Assembly (NCBI GenBank): GCA_934229725.1
Contig: CAKQDX010000001.1
Location: 1 to 64,000 of the forward strand
Direction of reading: 5' to 3'
Length of the DNA stretch: 64,000 nt
Origin: an uncultured Streptococcus sp.
GTDB taxonomy: Bacteria > Bacillota > Bacilli > Lactobacillales > Streptococcaceae
Under the pieces are notes generated by a model. It saw only the letters and a list, made by a program, of their open reading frames with translations, was not told the DNA's origin and searched no databases. Below are positions 8,175 through 16,642 of the stretch, in pieces. The first letter of the stretch is position 1; every line of letters begins with the position of its first letter. The position numbers and the translations under genes were made by a program.

Positions 8175-8245
8175 ATGTTGGTTCCTTTTCCTTTTTCTTG
8201 GCAATCCAGGTTGTAAATAGGAGGTAGGGAATAAATAACGCTAAC

Positions 8246-9019
8246 TCATTTTTTAGAATTTTTTTCAACGAGTTCTTTCAGTCTTTCTTTTTCCTGGATA
8301 AGCATAGACTTCTCAATAGGTGACCACTCACCAAATAATTTTTCCCGAAGAACTGACGATGCGGTTTCCTCATCCTCCAAGGAATCATAAATACATCTTC
8401 TATCTCGTTGGTAAATCTGGATGTACTCAAAAATATCACTAGTTTCCAGCTCTTGAAGATTTTCCACTAAATGGTCTACAATCGCATCATGATGCGCCTT
8501 AGGTGTCGCTCTCGCTTGACTTGGTTCCAAAGCATAAAGTTCTTCATAACGAATCTTAGTACTAAGATAAGAGAGTTCGGGTTTTGTTGCTATCAAGGCA
8601 AGTGCTACTTGATATCCCCTAGAACTCAACAATTGGGCTGTTTTTCGAGGAATATCTACAGTTCTCAATGTACCCTCAATCAGAAGGTGGTACCCCAATT
8701 TGCTCAATTCTTCTATCAAAGCTTCAACTAACTTTCCAGCAAAAGTCTTCGTGTAGTTAACACTTTCCTTGCCGTACTTTTCCTGCAATTCAAGATAGTT
8801 AGGATGCAAAGAACGAAAACTGTCTCCATCAATGATGATGATGTTCCCTTTAAACTCTCTTTGTTTAACACGATGAATGGTTGTCTTTCCAGCACCACTT
8901 TGACCACCTAACAAAAAAGCTTTGGGATGCTTCGAGTTGGTTTTTCCACGTGTCAATGAACGCATCGTCCTTTTTAAAGCTCTTTGAAATTCTTCGTCTC
9001 TGTAGTTGGCTAATGTCAT
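8246..9019 (-). CDS. pezT: PezT-type zeta toxin (UDP-GlcNAc kinase)
   Basis: The protein has a Walker A motif GQSGAGKTT at residues 39-47, followed by IIIDGDSFRS, in which the aspartates match the zeta/PezT substrate-binding site. IEGTLR and the arginine-rich region RYEELYALEPSQARATPKAHHD are also typical of the family. Zeta/PezT toxins phosphorylate UDP-N-acetylglucosamine and block peptidoglycan synthesis. The 257-residue length fits PezT. The gene overlaps the end of its antitoxin gene, with the start next to the antitoxin stop, giving coupled translation. All visible catalytic residues are present, so the toxin is probably active when not neutralised. Confidence 0.88.
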   Translation of the reverse strand: MTLANYRDEEFQRALKRTMRSLTRGKTNSKHPKAFLLGGQSGAGKTTIHRVKQREFKGNIIIIDGDSFRSLHPNYLELQEKYGKESVNYTKTFAGKLVEALIEELSKLGYHLLIEGTLRTVDIPRKTAQLLSSRGYQVALALIATKPELSYLSTKIRYEELYALEPSQARATPKAHHDAIVDHLVENLQELETSDIFEYIQIYQRDRRCIYDSLEDEETASSVLREKLFGEWSPIEKSMLIQEKERLKELVEKNSKK

Positions 9020-9495
9020 TAGGCCACCACCTGTTGACTCGCTAGCCTTAACATACGTTCGATTCCGTCCATATAACCACTATAACGTTCAACTTCGTCA
9101 AAACTTTCAATTAAGTAAATCTTAGTATTAATCAAGTCAGATAAATCGTCACTCATAAGAATCCATGGATTCGTTTCATCATCAAAGGCAATTTCTTGAT
9201 TATCTTGATAGCAATAAAGCTGTGATAAAATACCGGCTCCACGTTCTTTCAACACTTCAATCTTCATGGTCAACTGGTAGTCTTCAACCGGTGTGAGCAT
9301 CTTCTCTTCTCCTACAAGATCAACATAAGAAACATTCAATGTTCGGCAAATACGGTCCAACAATTCTGTTGAAATAGCACTTGTTCCATTTTCATATCGA
9401 CTAAGACTATTGCGTGAAATACCAAGTAAGTTTGCTAACTCAGGCTGTGTCAATTGTTTGGACTTTCGTACAGCTTTAATATTTTCTCCAATCAT
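9019..9495 (-). CDS. pezA: PezA-type antitoxin / transcriptional repressor
   Basis: The N-terminal 60 residues form a Cro/CI-type helix-turn-helix (LTQPELANLLGISRNSLSRYE), and the C-terminal 90 residues form the acidic antitoxin part that binds PezT. Two consecutive ATG codons open the frame at 9498 and 9495. AGGAGG is only 3 bp from the first and 6 bp from the second, so 9495 is preferred. PezA proteins repress their own operon, and the perfect 20-bp palindrome and -10 element just upstream are where this would act. The gene is directly followed by pezT. Confidence 0.85.
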   Translation of the reverse strand: MIGENIKAVRKSKQLTQPELANLLGISRNSLSRYENGTSAISTELLDRICRTLNVSYVDLVGEEKMLTPVEDYQLTMKIEVLKERGAGILSQLYCYQDNQEIAFDDETNPWILMSDDLSDLINTKIYLIESFDEVERYSGYMDGIERMLRLASQQVVA

Positions 9496-9520
9496 CATTG
9501 TCCTCCTTTACTTTAATATT

Positions 9521-9554
9521 ATTATAACATAAAAACGCACCAAATTTGGTGCGT
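9521..9554 (-). promoter_or_regulatory. pezAT -10 element and adjoining perfect palindrome (terminator and/or operator)
   Basis: ACGCACCAAATTTGGTGCGT at 9535-9554 is a perfect 20-bp palindrome. On the minus strand it is followed by TTTTT, so it can terminate the DUF4300 transcript that ends at 9564. The TATAAT -10 of pezAT lies at 9526-9521, directly after it, so the same palindrome overlaps the promoter and could be the PezA operator. Confidence 0.6.
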
Positions 9555-9563
9555 AATGTTAAC

Positions 9564-10403
9564 CTAGTCCATATCCACCCATTTGTCATTGTCCATGATA
9601 AAGGGTTTGGCTAGGCCTGGTCCGGTGTAGTCCTTGTACTTGGTTGTGAGATACTTGTAGCAGTCTTTCTTACTAGCAAATTTAATGGCTTGGTAGGGCT
9701 CTTCGAAGGTCAATTTTTCAACAAATAAGTAGCCATCCGTCGTAGGTACCAAGACGCCGACGTGACCGACAAAAAGGGAATCGCCATCCAGATTATCGTG
9801 GACAACAACCGACAGCATGCGTGCCTTGTCATCAAAGGTGAACTGTTTGTAGTAGTCCTCCATATGCTTGGCGTGAACCTTGATATCTTGCGTAGCTTCA
9901 GTCTTGACCCTTGAAAAAAGAATGTCAAAGTTTACCTGGTCCTTGGCATTAAAGAGCTTGCCCTTGTCAATGGCGTCCTTGTCTTGGAAAAGGAGCTCAG
10001 TATCACTTTTGACTTGAGGAATCTTGATTTTGCCTTTCAGTAGCGTGTAGGTGTTGATACGGCAGTTGGTACCGATAAAGTCACCATGCTTGGCTGTCCA
10101 CAGGCTACTGATTTTTTCCACATCATAGTCTGTTTTGGTAAATGGCGCAAAACTCCCAGAAAGACCTACAGAACCCACGGTGTCATTGTAATCAGTGACG
10201 AGATTGATAAAGTTATCCACACTCTCCTCGTTCAAATGCTTCGAGAGTATGGCTCGCACCTCACTAATACTAGCCTTACTATTAAGGTTGGAGTAATTTG
10301 CTTGCTCCTCTTTTTTGTGGAGATGTGCAAAAACTGCTAAACCGACAAGTAGCAGGCTAGAGATAGATAAAAGAATTAGCGTCTGTTTTTTCAAAGTTTT
10401 CAT
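9564..10403 (-). CDS. DUF4300-family secreted or membrane-anchored protein
   Basis: The 279-residue protein starts with a signal-anchor segment (residues 7-26, TLILLSISSLLLVGLAVFAH) followed by an extracellular-looking domain. The body includes ESVDNFINLVTDYN, GTNCRINTYTLL and DGDSLFVGHVGVLVPTTDGYLFVEKL, which match my recollection of DUF4300, a domain of Firmicute surface proteins with a cysteine-histidine arrangement that suggests a papain-like fold. The Cys in GTNCR and the His in GHVGVL could be catalytic, but that is inference. It is followed by a terminator-like palindrome and preceded by a hairpin-rich segment. Confidence 0.7.
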   Translation of the reverse strand: MKTLKKQTLILLSISSLLLVGLAVFAHLHKKEEQANYSNLNSKASISEVRAILSKHLNEESVDNFINLVTDYNDTVGSVGLSGSFAPFTKTDYDVEKISSLWTAKHGDFIGTNCRINTYTLLKGKIKIPQVKSDTELLFQDKDAIDKGKLFNAKDQVNFDILFSRVKTEATQDIKVHAKHMEDYYKQFTFDDKARMLSVVVHDNLDGDSLFVGHVGVLVPTTDGYLFVEKLTFEEPYQAIKFASKKDCYKYLTTKYKDYTGPGLAKPFIMDNDKWVDMD

Positions 10404-10451
10404 AGGCGCCTCCTTGGCTTCATTATACCAGATTTTGACAGCTACTTATTC

Positions 10452-10660
10452 TCAGGATACTTTTCCACAAGAAAAAAGCCTTGTTGCCAAGGCTTTGGCT
10501 TTAGATTGAGGACAAAGGCTTTTACTTGAGACTTTCCTTAGGTGATAGCGGACGCCAGCGAACTTCTTCGAAGTTCCATGGCTAATTTTTGAGCCTAGAG
10601 TCTCAAAAATTCCGAACGCCTGAAATCCCAATCTTTCAGGCGTTTTTATCACGACGTAAA
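10452..10660. repeat. Hairpin-rich intergenic segment, probably a dispersed repeat
   Basis: Within about 170 bp there are four perfect stem-loops: AAAGCCTTG/CAAGGCTTT (10475-10496), GAACTTC/GAAGTTC (10560-10576), AATTTTTGAG/CTCAAAAATT (10584-10611) and AACGCCTGAAA/TTTCAGGCGTT followed by TTTTT (10615-10648). The last has the form of a plus-strand terminator although no plus-strand gene lies upstream. A 66-codon frame on the minus strand crosses the segment, but it is an accident of the repeats. The DUF4300 and TetR genes flank it. I suspect a repeat family of salivarius-group genomes; no second copy is present in this window. Confidence 0.55.
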
Positions 10661-10723
10661 GTCTCAGTATAGCCTCACACCGTTTGAAGACTATGGAATT
10701 ATATCATTTTTTCTCTATTTTTA

Positions 10724-11266
10724 TTATTTCCAAAATAGCTGTTCAATTTTAATGATATTATCTACAACTTTTTCGGGACTTTCCGATAAATCATTATCAA
10801 TCCAGGATGAGATAATGGTTTCAAAAGATGTAGAGAAGACTTTTATCACAATTTCATCTGAAATCTTCGTCTTTTTCTTGATCTTTTCTCTAATAGCTGG
10901 GTTGTTATTTATAAGATCACAAATAAGTTGTTGAACCTTATCTTTAAATTGAACGTGAGGTGCTTTTGAAATTGCTTTAAAATGTTTATAGTCATTTTTT
11001 ATTAATAGTAGAGCCTTTAAAAGCATGTCCTCTTTATCTAGATTTCCTTGAGCTAAAATCTCCCAAAATCTTTGCATCGTCTCTGTTCCGATAGAGTATG
11101 CTAAATCATCCTTATCAAGAAAATGTTGATAAAATGTTCCCCTACTAACATTTGCTCTCTGAGTTATATTTCCAATGGTTATTTTTGAGTACTCCATTTC
11201 AAGTAGGAGGTCTATCAAAGCAGACTTGAGGTTAGTAACGCTATTAGTCTTTCTTTTCTTTGTCAT
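10724..11266 (-). CDS. TetR-family transcriptional repressor
   Basis: The N-terminal domain is a clear TetR helix-turn-helix (ITIGNITQRANVSRGTFYQHF at about residues 34-54 followed by DKDDLAYSI). The C-terminal 110 residues form a helical ligand-binding domain typical of short TetR regulators in Firmicutes. An AAGGAA ribosome binding site precedes the ATG. It is transcribed divergently from an EmrB/QacA-type drug exporter 171 bp away, so it very probably represses that pump and perhaps itself. The inducer is unknown. The gene and its partner look more A+T-rich than the flanking housekeeping genes, which may indicate acquisition. Confidence 0.85.
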   Translation of the reverse strand: MTKKRKTNSVTNLKSALIDLLLEMEYSKITIGNITQRANVSRGTFYQHFLDKDDLAYSIGTETMQRFWEILAQGNLDKEDMLLKALLLIKNDYKHFKAISKAPHVQFKDKVQQLICDLINNNPAIREKIKKKTKISDEIVIKVFSTSFETIISSWIDNDLSESPEKVVDNIIKIEQLFWK

Positions 11267-11279
11267 TTTTTCCTTAATT

Positions 11280-11395
11280 AAACATATTGTTTGATGTTGT
11301 CATGGTCAATATATGGGTATTATTATATTCTTTTTATGTGAATTATAAAAGTTAAAAAAGACTGTTTTATGTTCACGAAGATAATTGATGCATCA
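11280..11395. promoter_or_regulatory. Divergent tetR / efflux pump control region with two palindromes
   Basis: AAACATATTGTTT (11280-11292) lies just upstream of the tetR start, and TGATGCATCA (11386-11395) lies about 40 bp before the pump gene. Either could be the TetR operator; the two are not obviously related to each other. Confidence 0.4.
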
Positions 11396-11437
11396 TTAAT
11401 CATTTAACAAAATAATTAATGAAGGGAATAGAATTTA

Positions 11438-13204
11438 ATGACAAAATCAAGAAAAATTCTAGGATTTATAGGTCTAGTTTTAGCAATGTTTATGGGGGCC
11501 TTAGATGCCACGATTGTTAATATCGCCCTACCAAATATTATGGAAGATTTACATACAGGATTGACTGATACAAGTTGGGTAGCAACAATCTATGTTTTAG
11601 CAATGTCTGTATTTATTATTACAGTTTCAAAACTCGCTGATATCTACGGTAGAAAATTAGTTATGCTAATTGGTGTAGTCATATTTGGCATCTTCTCATT
11701 CGCATGTATGATGGCTGATTCTTTATTACTCTTAATTATTTTTAGGTTCTTCCAAGGAATTGGAGGTGCCATATTAACTCCAATTGTTCTCCCAATGGGA
11801 ATTGAACTATTTGGGAAAGAGAATACCAGCCGTATTACTGCTATTATGGGTGCCTTCAGCGCCTTAGCTGCAGCGGGAGGGCCAGTTATTGGTGGTTTAA
11901 TTGTCCATTGGACAACATATCATTGGATTTTTAGTATTAATGTTCCAATCGCTATCTTTGCATTTTTGATGATTCTAGTAGGGACAAAAGAATCATATGA
12001 TTTAAAAATTTCAAAGAATATTGACTGGCTAGGTATGATTTTTCTTACTTGTACTTTAGGTGGACTCATATTTGGTTTATTGGAAGGTCACGAGTATGGT
12101 TGGGCATCACAAACCATCATAGCTAGTTTTATTATTAGTGTTGTAGGCCTATTTTTTCTTTGTTTAACCGAAGGAAGAGTAAAATCACCTATCATTGACT
12201 TAAATTTATTCAAGGAAAGTACATTTACATCTTCAAGTCTTATTTATATGATTTTTGGATTTGCGATTATCGTACCTTCATTAATCTTAAACTATTTCTT
12301 GCAAAATGTTCGTAACTATTATGCTTTGCATTCGGCATATCTTATTATTCCTACCTCTTTAGCTATCGTAGTAGGTATGCCGTTAGCAACTAAAATGTAC
12401 CAAAAAATTAGTGCAAGGTTGCTCATTAGTATCGGGTTGGTTATTACAGCAAGTGGACTATATATGCTTAGTCTTGTTGAGTATAATACTCCACAAAGCA
12501 TCATTGTTTGTTGTAATGTAATTATTGGTTTAGGACTAGGATTTATGGCAATGGCATTAACATCATCTGTAAAATATTTACCAATTAATAAGTCTGGAAT
12601 TGGGTCAGGTATCGTTAATGCTTCTAGATATATTGGGCAAGCCATTGGTATGGCTCTCCTCGTTACCATTTTAAATAGTAATGTCAATATTGCTAAAACA
12701 CAAATTAAGGAGACAGCGTATAACCAAATTGAAAAGCGGGTTTTATCAACAGATGTAGAAAAAGTTGCTAAGAAGGAAATTGCAAAAACTTTCGAGACGA
12801 CTAAGAATAGTAATAGCATTTCCACCAAACAAAGTACGATGGTTAAGAAAATGAAAATTGCTGCTCAAAAGACAGCTAATCTTCCAGAACCTAAAAAAGG
12901 AAGTAATTATAGAAAGATTTATGATGAAAATCAATTATTGATCAATGGAGTTGAAAATGTTAGTTCAAGTGTCCCAAAGTTATCAACTAGTTTGAAAACT
13001 ATATCTGGAGGACAAGCTAAAGTTGGTACAGCGATTAAATTATTAGCTCAAAAGGATGAATTAGCATCTGCTCTTAATGTCATTGTTAAAGAAAAAAATG
13101 AGCAGTTAAGCAGGGCATTTGATAATGTATTTATTGTAGGAGCAATCATTGTATTGATATGTACTCCATTAGCTCTGATGACAGAAAAGCGAAAAGATAC
13201 ATAA
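11438..13204 (+). CDS. DHA2-family (EmrB/QacA-type) 14-helix drug exporter
   Basis: The 588-residue protein starts with the DHA2 signature (FMGALDATIVNIALPNIM), has the motif A-like LADIYGRKLVMLIG and motif C-like GAFSALAAAGGPVIGG, and ends with a helix at about residues 560-580. Such pumps expel cationic drugs, dyes or antibiotics by proton antiport. It differs from most family members in a hydrophilic, Lys/Ser-rich insert of about 140 residues between the last two helices (about 413-555), predicted to lie outside the membrane. GAAGGGAA serves as ribosome binding site. The divergent TetR gene is the probable regulator. Confidence 0.85.
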   Translation: MTKSRKILGFIGLVLAMFMGALDATIVNIALPNIMEDLHTGLTDTSWVATIYVLAMSVFIITVSKLADIYGRKLVMLIGVVIFGIFSFACMMADSLLLLIIFRFFQGIGGAILTPIVLPMGIELFGKENTSRITAIMGAFSALAAAGGPVIGGLIVHWTTYHWIFSINVPIAIFAFLMILVGTKESYDLKISKNIDWLGMIFLTCTLGGLIFGLLEGHEYGWASQTIIASFIISVVGLFFLCLTEGRVKSPIIDLNLFKESTFTSSSLIYMIFGFAIIVPSLILNYFLQNVRNYYALHSAYLIIPTSLAIVVGMPLATKMYQKISARLLISIGLVITASGLYMLSLVEYNTPQSIIVCCNVIIGLGLGFMAMALTSSVKYLPINKSGIGSGIVNASRYIGQAIGMALLVTILNSNVNIAKTQIKETAYNQIEKRVLSTDVEKVAKKEIAKTFETTKNSNSISTKQSTMVKKMKIAAQKTANLPEPKKGSNYRKIYDENQLLINGVENVSSSVPKLSTSLKTISGGQAKVGTAIKLLAQKDELASALNVIVKEKNEQLSRAFDNVFIVGAIIVLICTPLALMTEKRKDT

Positions 13205-13234
13205 CTAAATCATTTTATACGTTTCTTTAATAGT

Positions 13235-13268
13235 AAACAGCCAGTCTAGACTATAGACTGGCTGTTTT
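13235..13268 (+). terminator. Terminator of the efflux pump gene
   Basis: AAACAGCCAGTCTA and TAGACTGGCTGTTTT form a near-perfect stem with a T-rich tail, 30 bp after the stop codon. Confidence 0.8.
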
Positions 13269-13329
13269 ATAAAAATCTTTTGTTCACTTATATTGTATTT
13301 TTAAGATGTAAAATTTTTCTTTCAAACCT

Positions 13330-14577
13330 TTACTTGCCATTCACAATATTGGCAAAGGCTTCTTGGATGTCCTTATTATTGGTAGGGTACATGTAATACA
13401 TGTTCTCAGGATTCCCCTGATTTTGCATGGAAACTAGGACAACTGGTTGACCTTTATGAATCGTGAAATGGTAGAAAATCATGGCAGAACCTGAATACCC
13501 GTAGCTGTCTACAATGATATAGTCGGCTGTCCCTGTACCATCTTCAGAAAAGGCAACGTCTACCTTTTGTTGGTTGGTCATTGGGGCATTTTGTTCTGTC
13601 TTTTCACCTACAATAATGCGGTTATTTTTAGCAAAAGACATGGCACCAAAGAAATCGTCACTTCCGTTAGGTGTTAGCCTTCTATAACTTTCTTGATTCA
13701 TCTTGTGGCCAAACTCCACCATGTAACTTGCGAGCTTGGCAGCCTTGTCACTATTCCAAAGGGCTGTCGTATTGGTTGGGCTAGTCTGGCTGGACTGGCT
13801 CTTGCTTTTCACTCTGTAATAAGACGTGTAAACCACCCCTGGCCCAGCAGACTCTGGAATTTGAACCAAACGATCTGTGTCTTTGACAGAATTGTCCGGA
13901 GACGGTGCTGCTTGATTGGCTGGCACAGGCACAAAAGGATTGACCCCATGCCCTGGACCATTGTCCGCAAAATAAAACATAGGCTGACCGTTGAAATCTT
14001 TAACGACAGTCTTGCCATCAGTACTTCCTGTCTCTTCAGACTTTGTGAGCCCTGACTTGGTAATGGTCACAACATGACCACCGTCAGAAACCCAGTCACC
14101 TTCAATGCTTGAAAAATCACCATTTCGTATAGCATCCACATCCATGGCAGGCGTTTTGGCTTCTGATGAGGCATTCTGACTTTGAGAACTAGAGTTTGAA
14201 GACGACTCAGAAGCTCTGGAACTCGATTGTTTAGACTTGTCTAAGGAAGACGTTTGACCAGTCTGACTGCTTGACGAAGAGACCGCAAGGGATGACGTTT
14301 GTTGAGCTTGTAAATGAAGGGAATGCCAAGCAAAAATGGCACCACCACCAAGAAGCGTCATACAAGAAACTGCAAGAACTGACGCTGCGACCTTATGAGT
14401 CACAACATACTGACTTAAGGTTTGCCAAAAGCTCTTCTTAGATGCTAACAATAAGCTCTCTACTTCTGCTCGATTGGCCAAGAGACTACCATTTTGTATC
14501 GCCTCGTCGACCTCTGTCATCTTTGGGCGACGTCCGTAAATCTTTATAAAATAGGTTAACCATTCTTCTGCTTTCAT
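13330..14577 (-). CDS. Membrane-anchored surface protein with DUF6287 and DUF4767 domains
   Basis: The 415-residue protein has a cytoplasmic N-terminus of about 60 residues, one transmembrane segment at about 66-85, a long Ser/Gln-rich linker (about 95-145), and two outer domains. The first (about 150-260, MDVDAIRNGDFSSIEGDWV) resembles DUF6287. The second (about 285-415, ALWNSDKAAKLASYMVEFG) resembles DUF4767, a domain common in secreted proteins of streptococci and lactobacilli. No enzymatic motif is visible. The N-terminus with GRRPKMTEVDEAI suggests an intracellular interaction module. It appears monocistronic, and function is unknown. Confidence 0.7.
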   Translation of the reverse strand: MKAEEWLTYFIKIYGRRPKMTEVDEAIQNGSLLANRAEVESLLLASKKSFWQTLSQYVVTHKVAASVLAVSCMTLLGGGAIFAWHSLHLQAQQTSSLAVSSSSSQTGQTSSLDKSKQSSSRASESSSNSSSQSQNASSEAKTPAMDVDAIRNGDFSSIEGDWVSDGGHVVTITKSGLTKSEETGSTDGKTVVKDFNGQPMFYFADNGPGHGVNPFVPVPANQAAPSPDNSVKDTDRLVQIPESAGPGVVYTSYYRVKSKSQSSQTSPTNTTALWNSDKAAKLASYMVEFGHKMNQESYRRLTPNGSDDFFGAMSFAKNNRIIVGEKTEQNAPMTNQQKVDVAFSEDGTGTADYIIVDSYGYSGSAMIFYHFTIHKGQPVVLVSMQNQGNPENMYYMYPTNNKDIQEAFANIVNGK

Positions 14578-14695
14578 CTCATCTCCTTTTTGAAGCGTAA
14601 TAATTCCATTTTAGCATAAATTAGGGATTCTAGTTGACTTGTAGAAAAGAAAAAACTGCAAGCAAGTAGCCGCAGTTAGTGTATAAACATAGTCT

Positions 14696-14968
14696 TTATT
14701 TCTGACTATTGCCAAGTTTTTTAAGATAAGTATAGCCCAGATAGAAAAAGAAAAGCGCTAAAAGAATAAAGAACCCCATGACAAGTTTGGTCCCACCTAA
14801 TTGATAAGCAATGTAAACAAAAGTATTAACCTTGATCTGACCGCCCGTTTTTTCCAATTGCGAAAGGCTCTGTGAGTAACTATAACCAAGCCAAATGGCA
14901 ACTAACCCTATTAATGGATAAATAATGACACCCAAGACAGGGTTCTTTTTTAACAAATTATCTAACAT
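14696..14968 (-). CDS. Small two-helix membrane protein
   Basis: The ATG at 14968, preceded by a G-rich GGGGGA box, gives a 90-residue protein with two hydrophobic segments (about 12-32 and 61-80) around a polar loop containing LEKTGGQIKVNTF. An upstream in-frame extension to 15070 has no ribosome binding site and an unlikely composition. I do not recognise a family. It lies 124 bp downstream of the cutC stop on the same strand. Confidence 0.55.
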   Translation of the reverse strand: MLDNLLKKNPVLGVIIYPLIGLVAIWLGYSYSQSLSQLEKTGGQIKVNTFVYIAYQLGGTKLVMGFFILLALFFFYLGYTYLKKLGNSQK

Positions 14969-15091
14969 ACATCCCCCAATTTTTTTAATGCTATAGTAAT
15001 AGCTTACCAAAGAATGACTAGAAAAGCAAAGTGCCTCCCATTGCACAAAAATCAAAAGGAACCTAGCCAAGAAGCTGGTTCCATTGTAAAT

Positions 15092-15727
15092 CTAAAAGAC
15101 GACACGTGTTCCATGAACTTGCTCAAGACCAGGTATGGCAAGAAATTGGTCACGATTAGCCACGGAGATACCACCTCCTGCTAAAATATCCAACTGACCG
15201 TCTGCTAGCCGAACCAATTCTGCATAACGTTTCAAGCGTAAGTCTAGAGCAGTCTCAGGAGTTCCAGCACGGGTGAGCAGACGCGTCACTCCATTTTCCT
15301 TGAGCCACTGGATAGCTCTAGGCTGGTCTGCTTTAGGGATTTGGTCAAAGGCCATATGCATGGTGACCTCTAAGCCTCGACTAGCATCTAGCAAGGTCTT
15401 TAGAGCTTCTGTATCGAGTTGGTTTTCTGAAGTCAGAGCACCTAGTGCAAAGCCGTCAACACCCAACTCACGCGCACACTTGATATCTTCTAGCATGATA
15501 GCTAATTCCTGCTGGCTATAGACAAAGTCGCCCCCTCGTGGACGAATCATCACAATCATCTTAGCCTGATAATTCTTGGCCAACCCAACAGCCGCCTTTA
15601 TGACACCATAAGAAGGTGTCGTGCCACCAACAGCTAGATTATCACACAACTCCACGCGTTGAGCACCGGCTTGAAAAGCTTTTTCTAAGTAAGTCACATT
15701 CTCTGCACAAAATTCATACATTGGCAT
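15092..15727 (-). CDS. cutC: CutC-family copper homeostasis protein
   Basis: The sequence starts MPMYEFCAENVTYLEKAFQAGAQRVELCDNLAVGGTTPSYG, which is the CutC signature for a TIM-barrel protein, followed by MIRPRGGDFVYS and GVDGFALGAL. The 211-residue length from the ATG at 15727 is normal, and GGAGG lies 6 bp upstream. A longer frame runs back to 15823 into the neighbouring CPBP gene and is rejected. CutC was named from E. coli copper-tolerance mutants, but its actual activity and metal specificity remain disputed; later work in Gram-positives reported copper binding. No copper transporter is adjacent. Confidence 0.85.
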   Translation of the reverse strand: MPMYEFCAENVTYLEKAFQAGAQRVELCDNLAVGGTTPSYGVIKAAVGLAKNYQAKMIVMIRPRGGDFVYSQQELAIMLEDIKCARELGVDGFALGALTSENQLDTEALKTLLDASRGLEVTMHMAFDQIPKADQPRAIQWLKENGVTRLLTRAGTPETALDLRLKRYAELVRLADGQLDILAGGGISVANRDQFLAIPGLEQVHGTRVVF

Positions 15728-15768
15728 ACTGAACCTCCAATTAGTTGTAGTAGCAAGGGGATTAACTA

Positions 15769-16593
15769 TCAGTTTCTCTTTTGATAACCCCATAACACTA
15801 TAGCAAATGATAGCAATTGCCATAGAAGGATTCTCACAATCTGCAAACTATCTGCTTCAGAATTTGAAACCACATGAACTAGATTCGAAGCAAGATTGTT
15901 GAAAAAATGATCTCCTAACCCAAACCATAAGGAACCTGTCATTTTGTAGAGTAAGGACCATTTGATACTCATCATTCCCGCTAAGATAACATAGCCAATG
16001 CCCATGGCGATGAGATTTACGAGTGACGATTCTCCTTGAAGATAATCTCTTAAGGGCATTACCAAGTGCCATATTCCAAATAGAAAGGCTATAAAGAATA
16101 GACTCTTGCGGTACGAAATCCCTTCAAGAATTTTTGTGAAAAGGCCACGAAAAAATCCTTCTTCCATCCATACGTTTATCAGGTTAAACAACACACTTGA
16201 GAGAATAAGTAAGATTCCTGCTTGAGATACTTTTTCGTTTGTTAAGGAAAAACCACTGGCGTAAAACGATAAGTGAACATTGCCATGAAGAAACAAGAGA
16301 ACAATGCACTCAACTGTATATGCAAAGACGGAACACACTAAACCAAAGAGCAGGCCCTTCCCTATACCACTCACGGTTCCGTCAGAACTGAAACCAATAT
16401 CTTTCCATCTTAATTTACAAATTGAAAGGACTCCCCACAGTAGAAGAATTCCAAAAAGCTTATGTAGAAAATTCTCAGATAAGAAGGTTTCATCCGTCCT
16501 AATATAGAAGTATTCAATTAGCCTTGCTACTGAGCAGATAACAAATATAATTGAACAACTTAAAATAGGTTTCTTTATTAGTTGATTTAGCAT
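15769..16593 (-). CDS. CPBP-family intramembrane metalloprotease
   Basis: The 274-residue polytopic protein contains EEGFFRGLFTK and LFGIWHLVMPLRD, the two main metal-site motifs of the CPBP family, and a later GLGDHFFNN segment that matches the third conserved site. It is thus complete. It is the third CPBP gene of the window. The gene is followed after 41 bp by cutC on the same strand. Family members can act as prenyl endopeptidases or protect against bacteriocins; nothing nearby identifies the substrate. Confidence 0.8.
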   Translation of the reverse strand: MLNQLIKKPILSCSIIFVICSVARLIEYFYIRTDETFLSENFLHKLFGILLLWGVLSICKLRWKDIGFSSDGTVSGIGKGLLFGLVCSVFAYTVECIVLLFLHGNVHLSFYASGFSLTNEKVSQAGILLILSSVLFNLINVWMEEGFFRGLFTKILEGISYRKSLFFIAFLFGIWHLVMPLRDYLQGESSLVNLIAMGIGYVILAGMMSIKWSLLYKMTGSLWFGLGDHFFNNLASNLVHVVSNSEADSLQIVRILLWQLLSFAIVLWGYQKRN

Positions 16594-16642
16594 ATCTTCC
16601 TTTCAAATAAGTCTTTTATAAAAGTTAATTTCAATATTTCAC

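Noticed and set aside
10452..10652. 66-codon frame on the minus strand
   Set aside because: It is made almost entirely of the arms of four hairpins; the sequence is better explained as a structured repeat.
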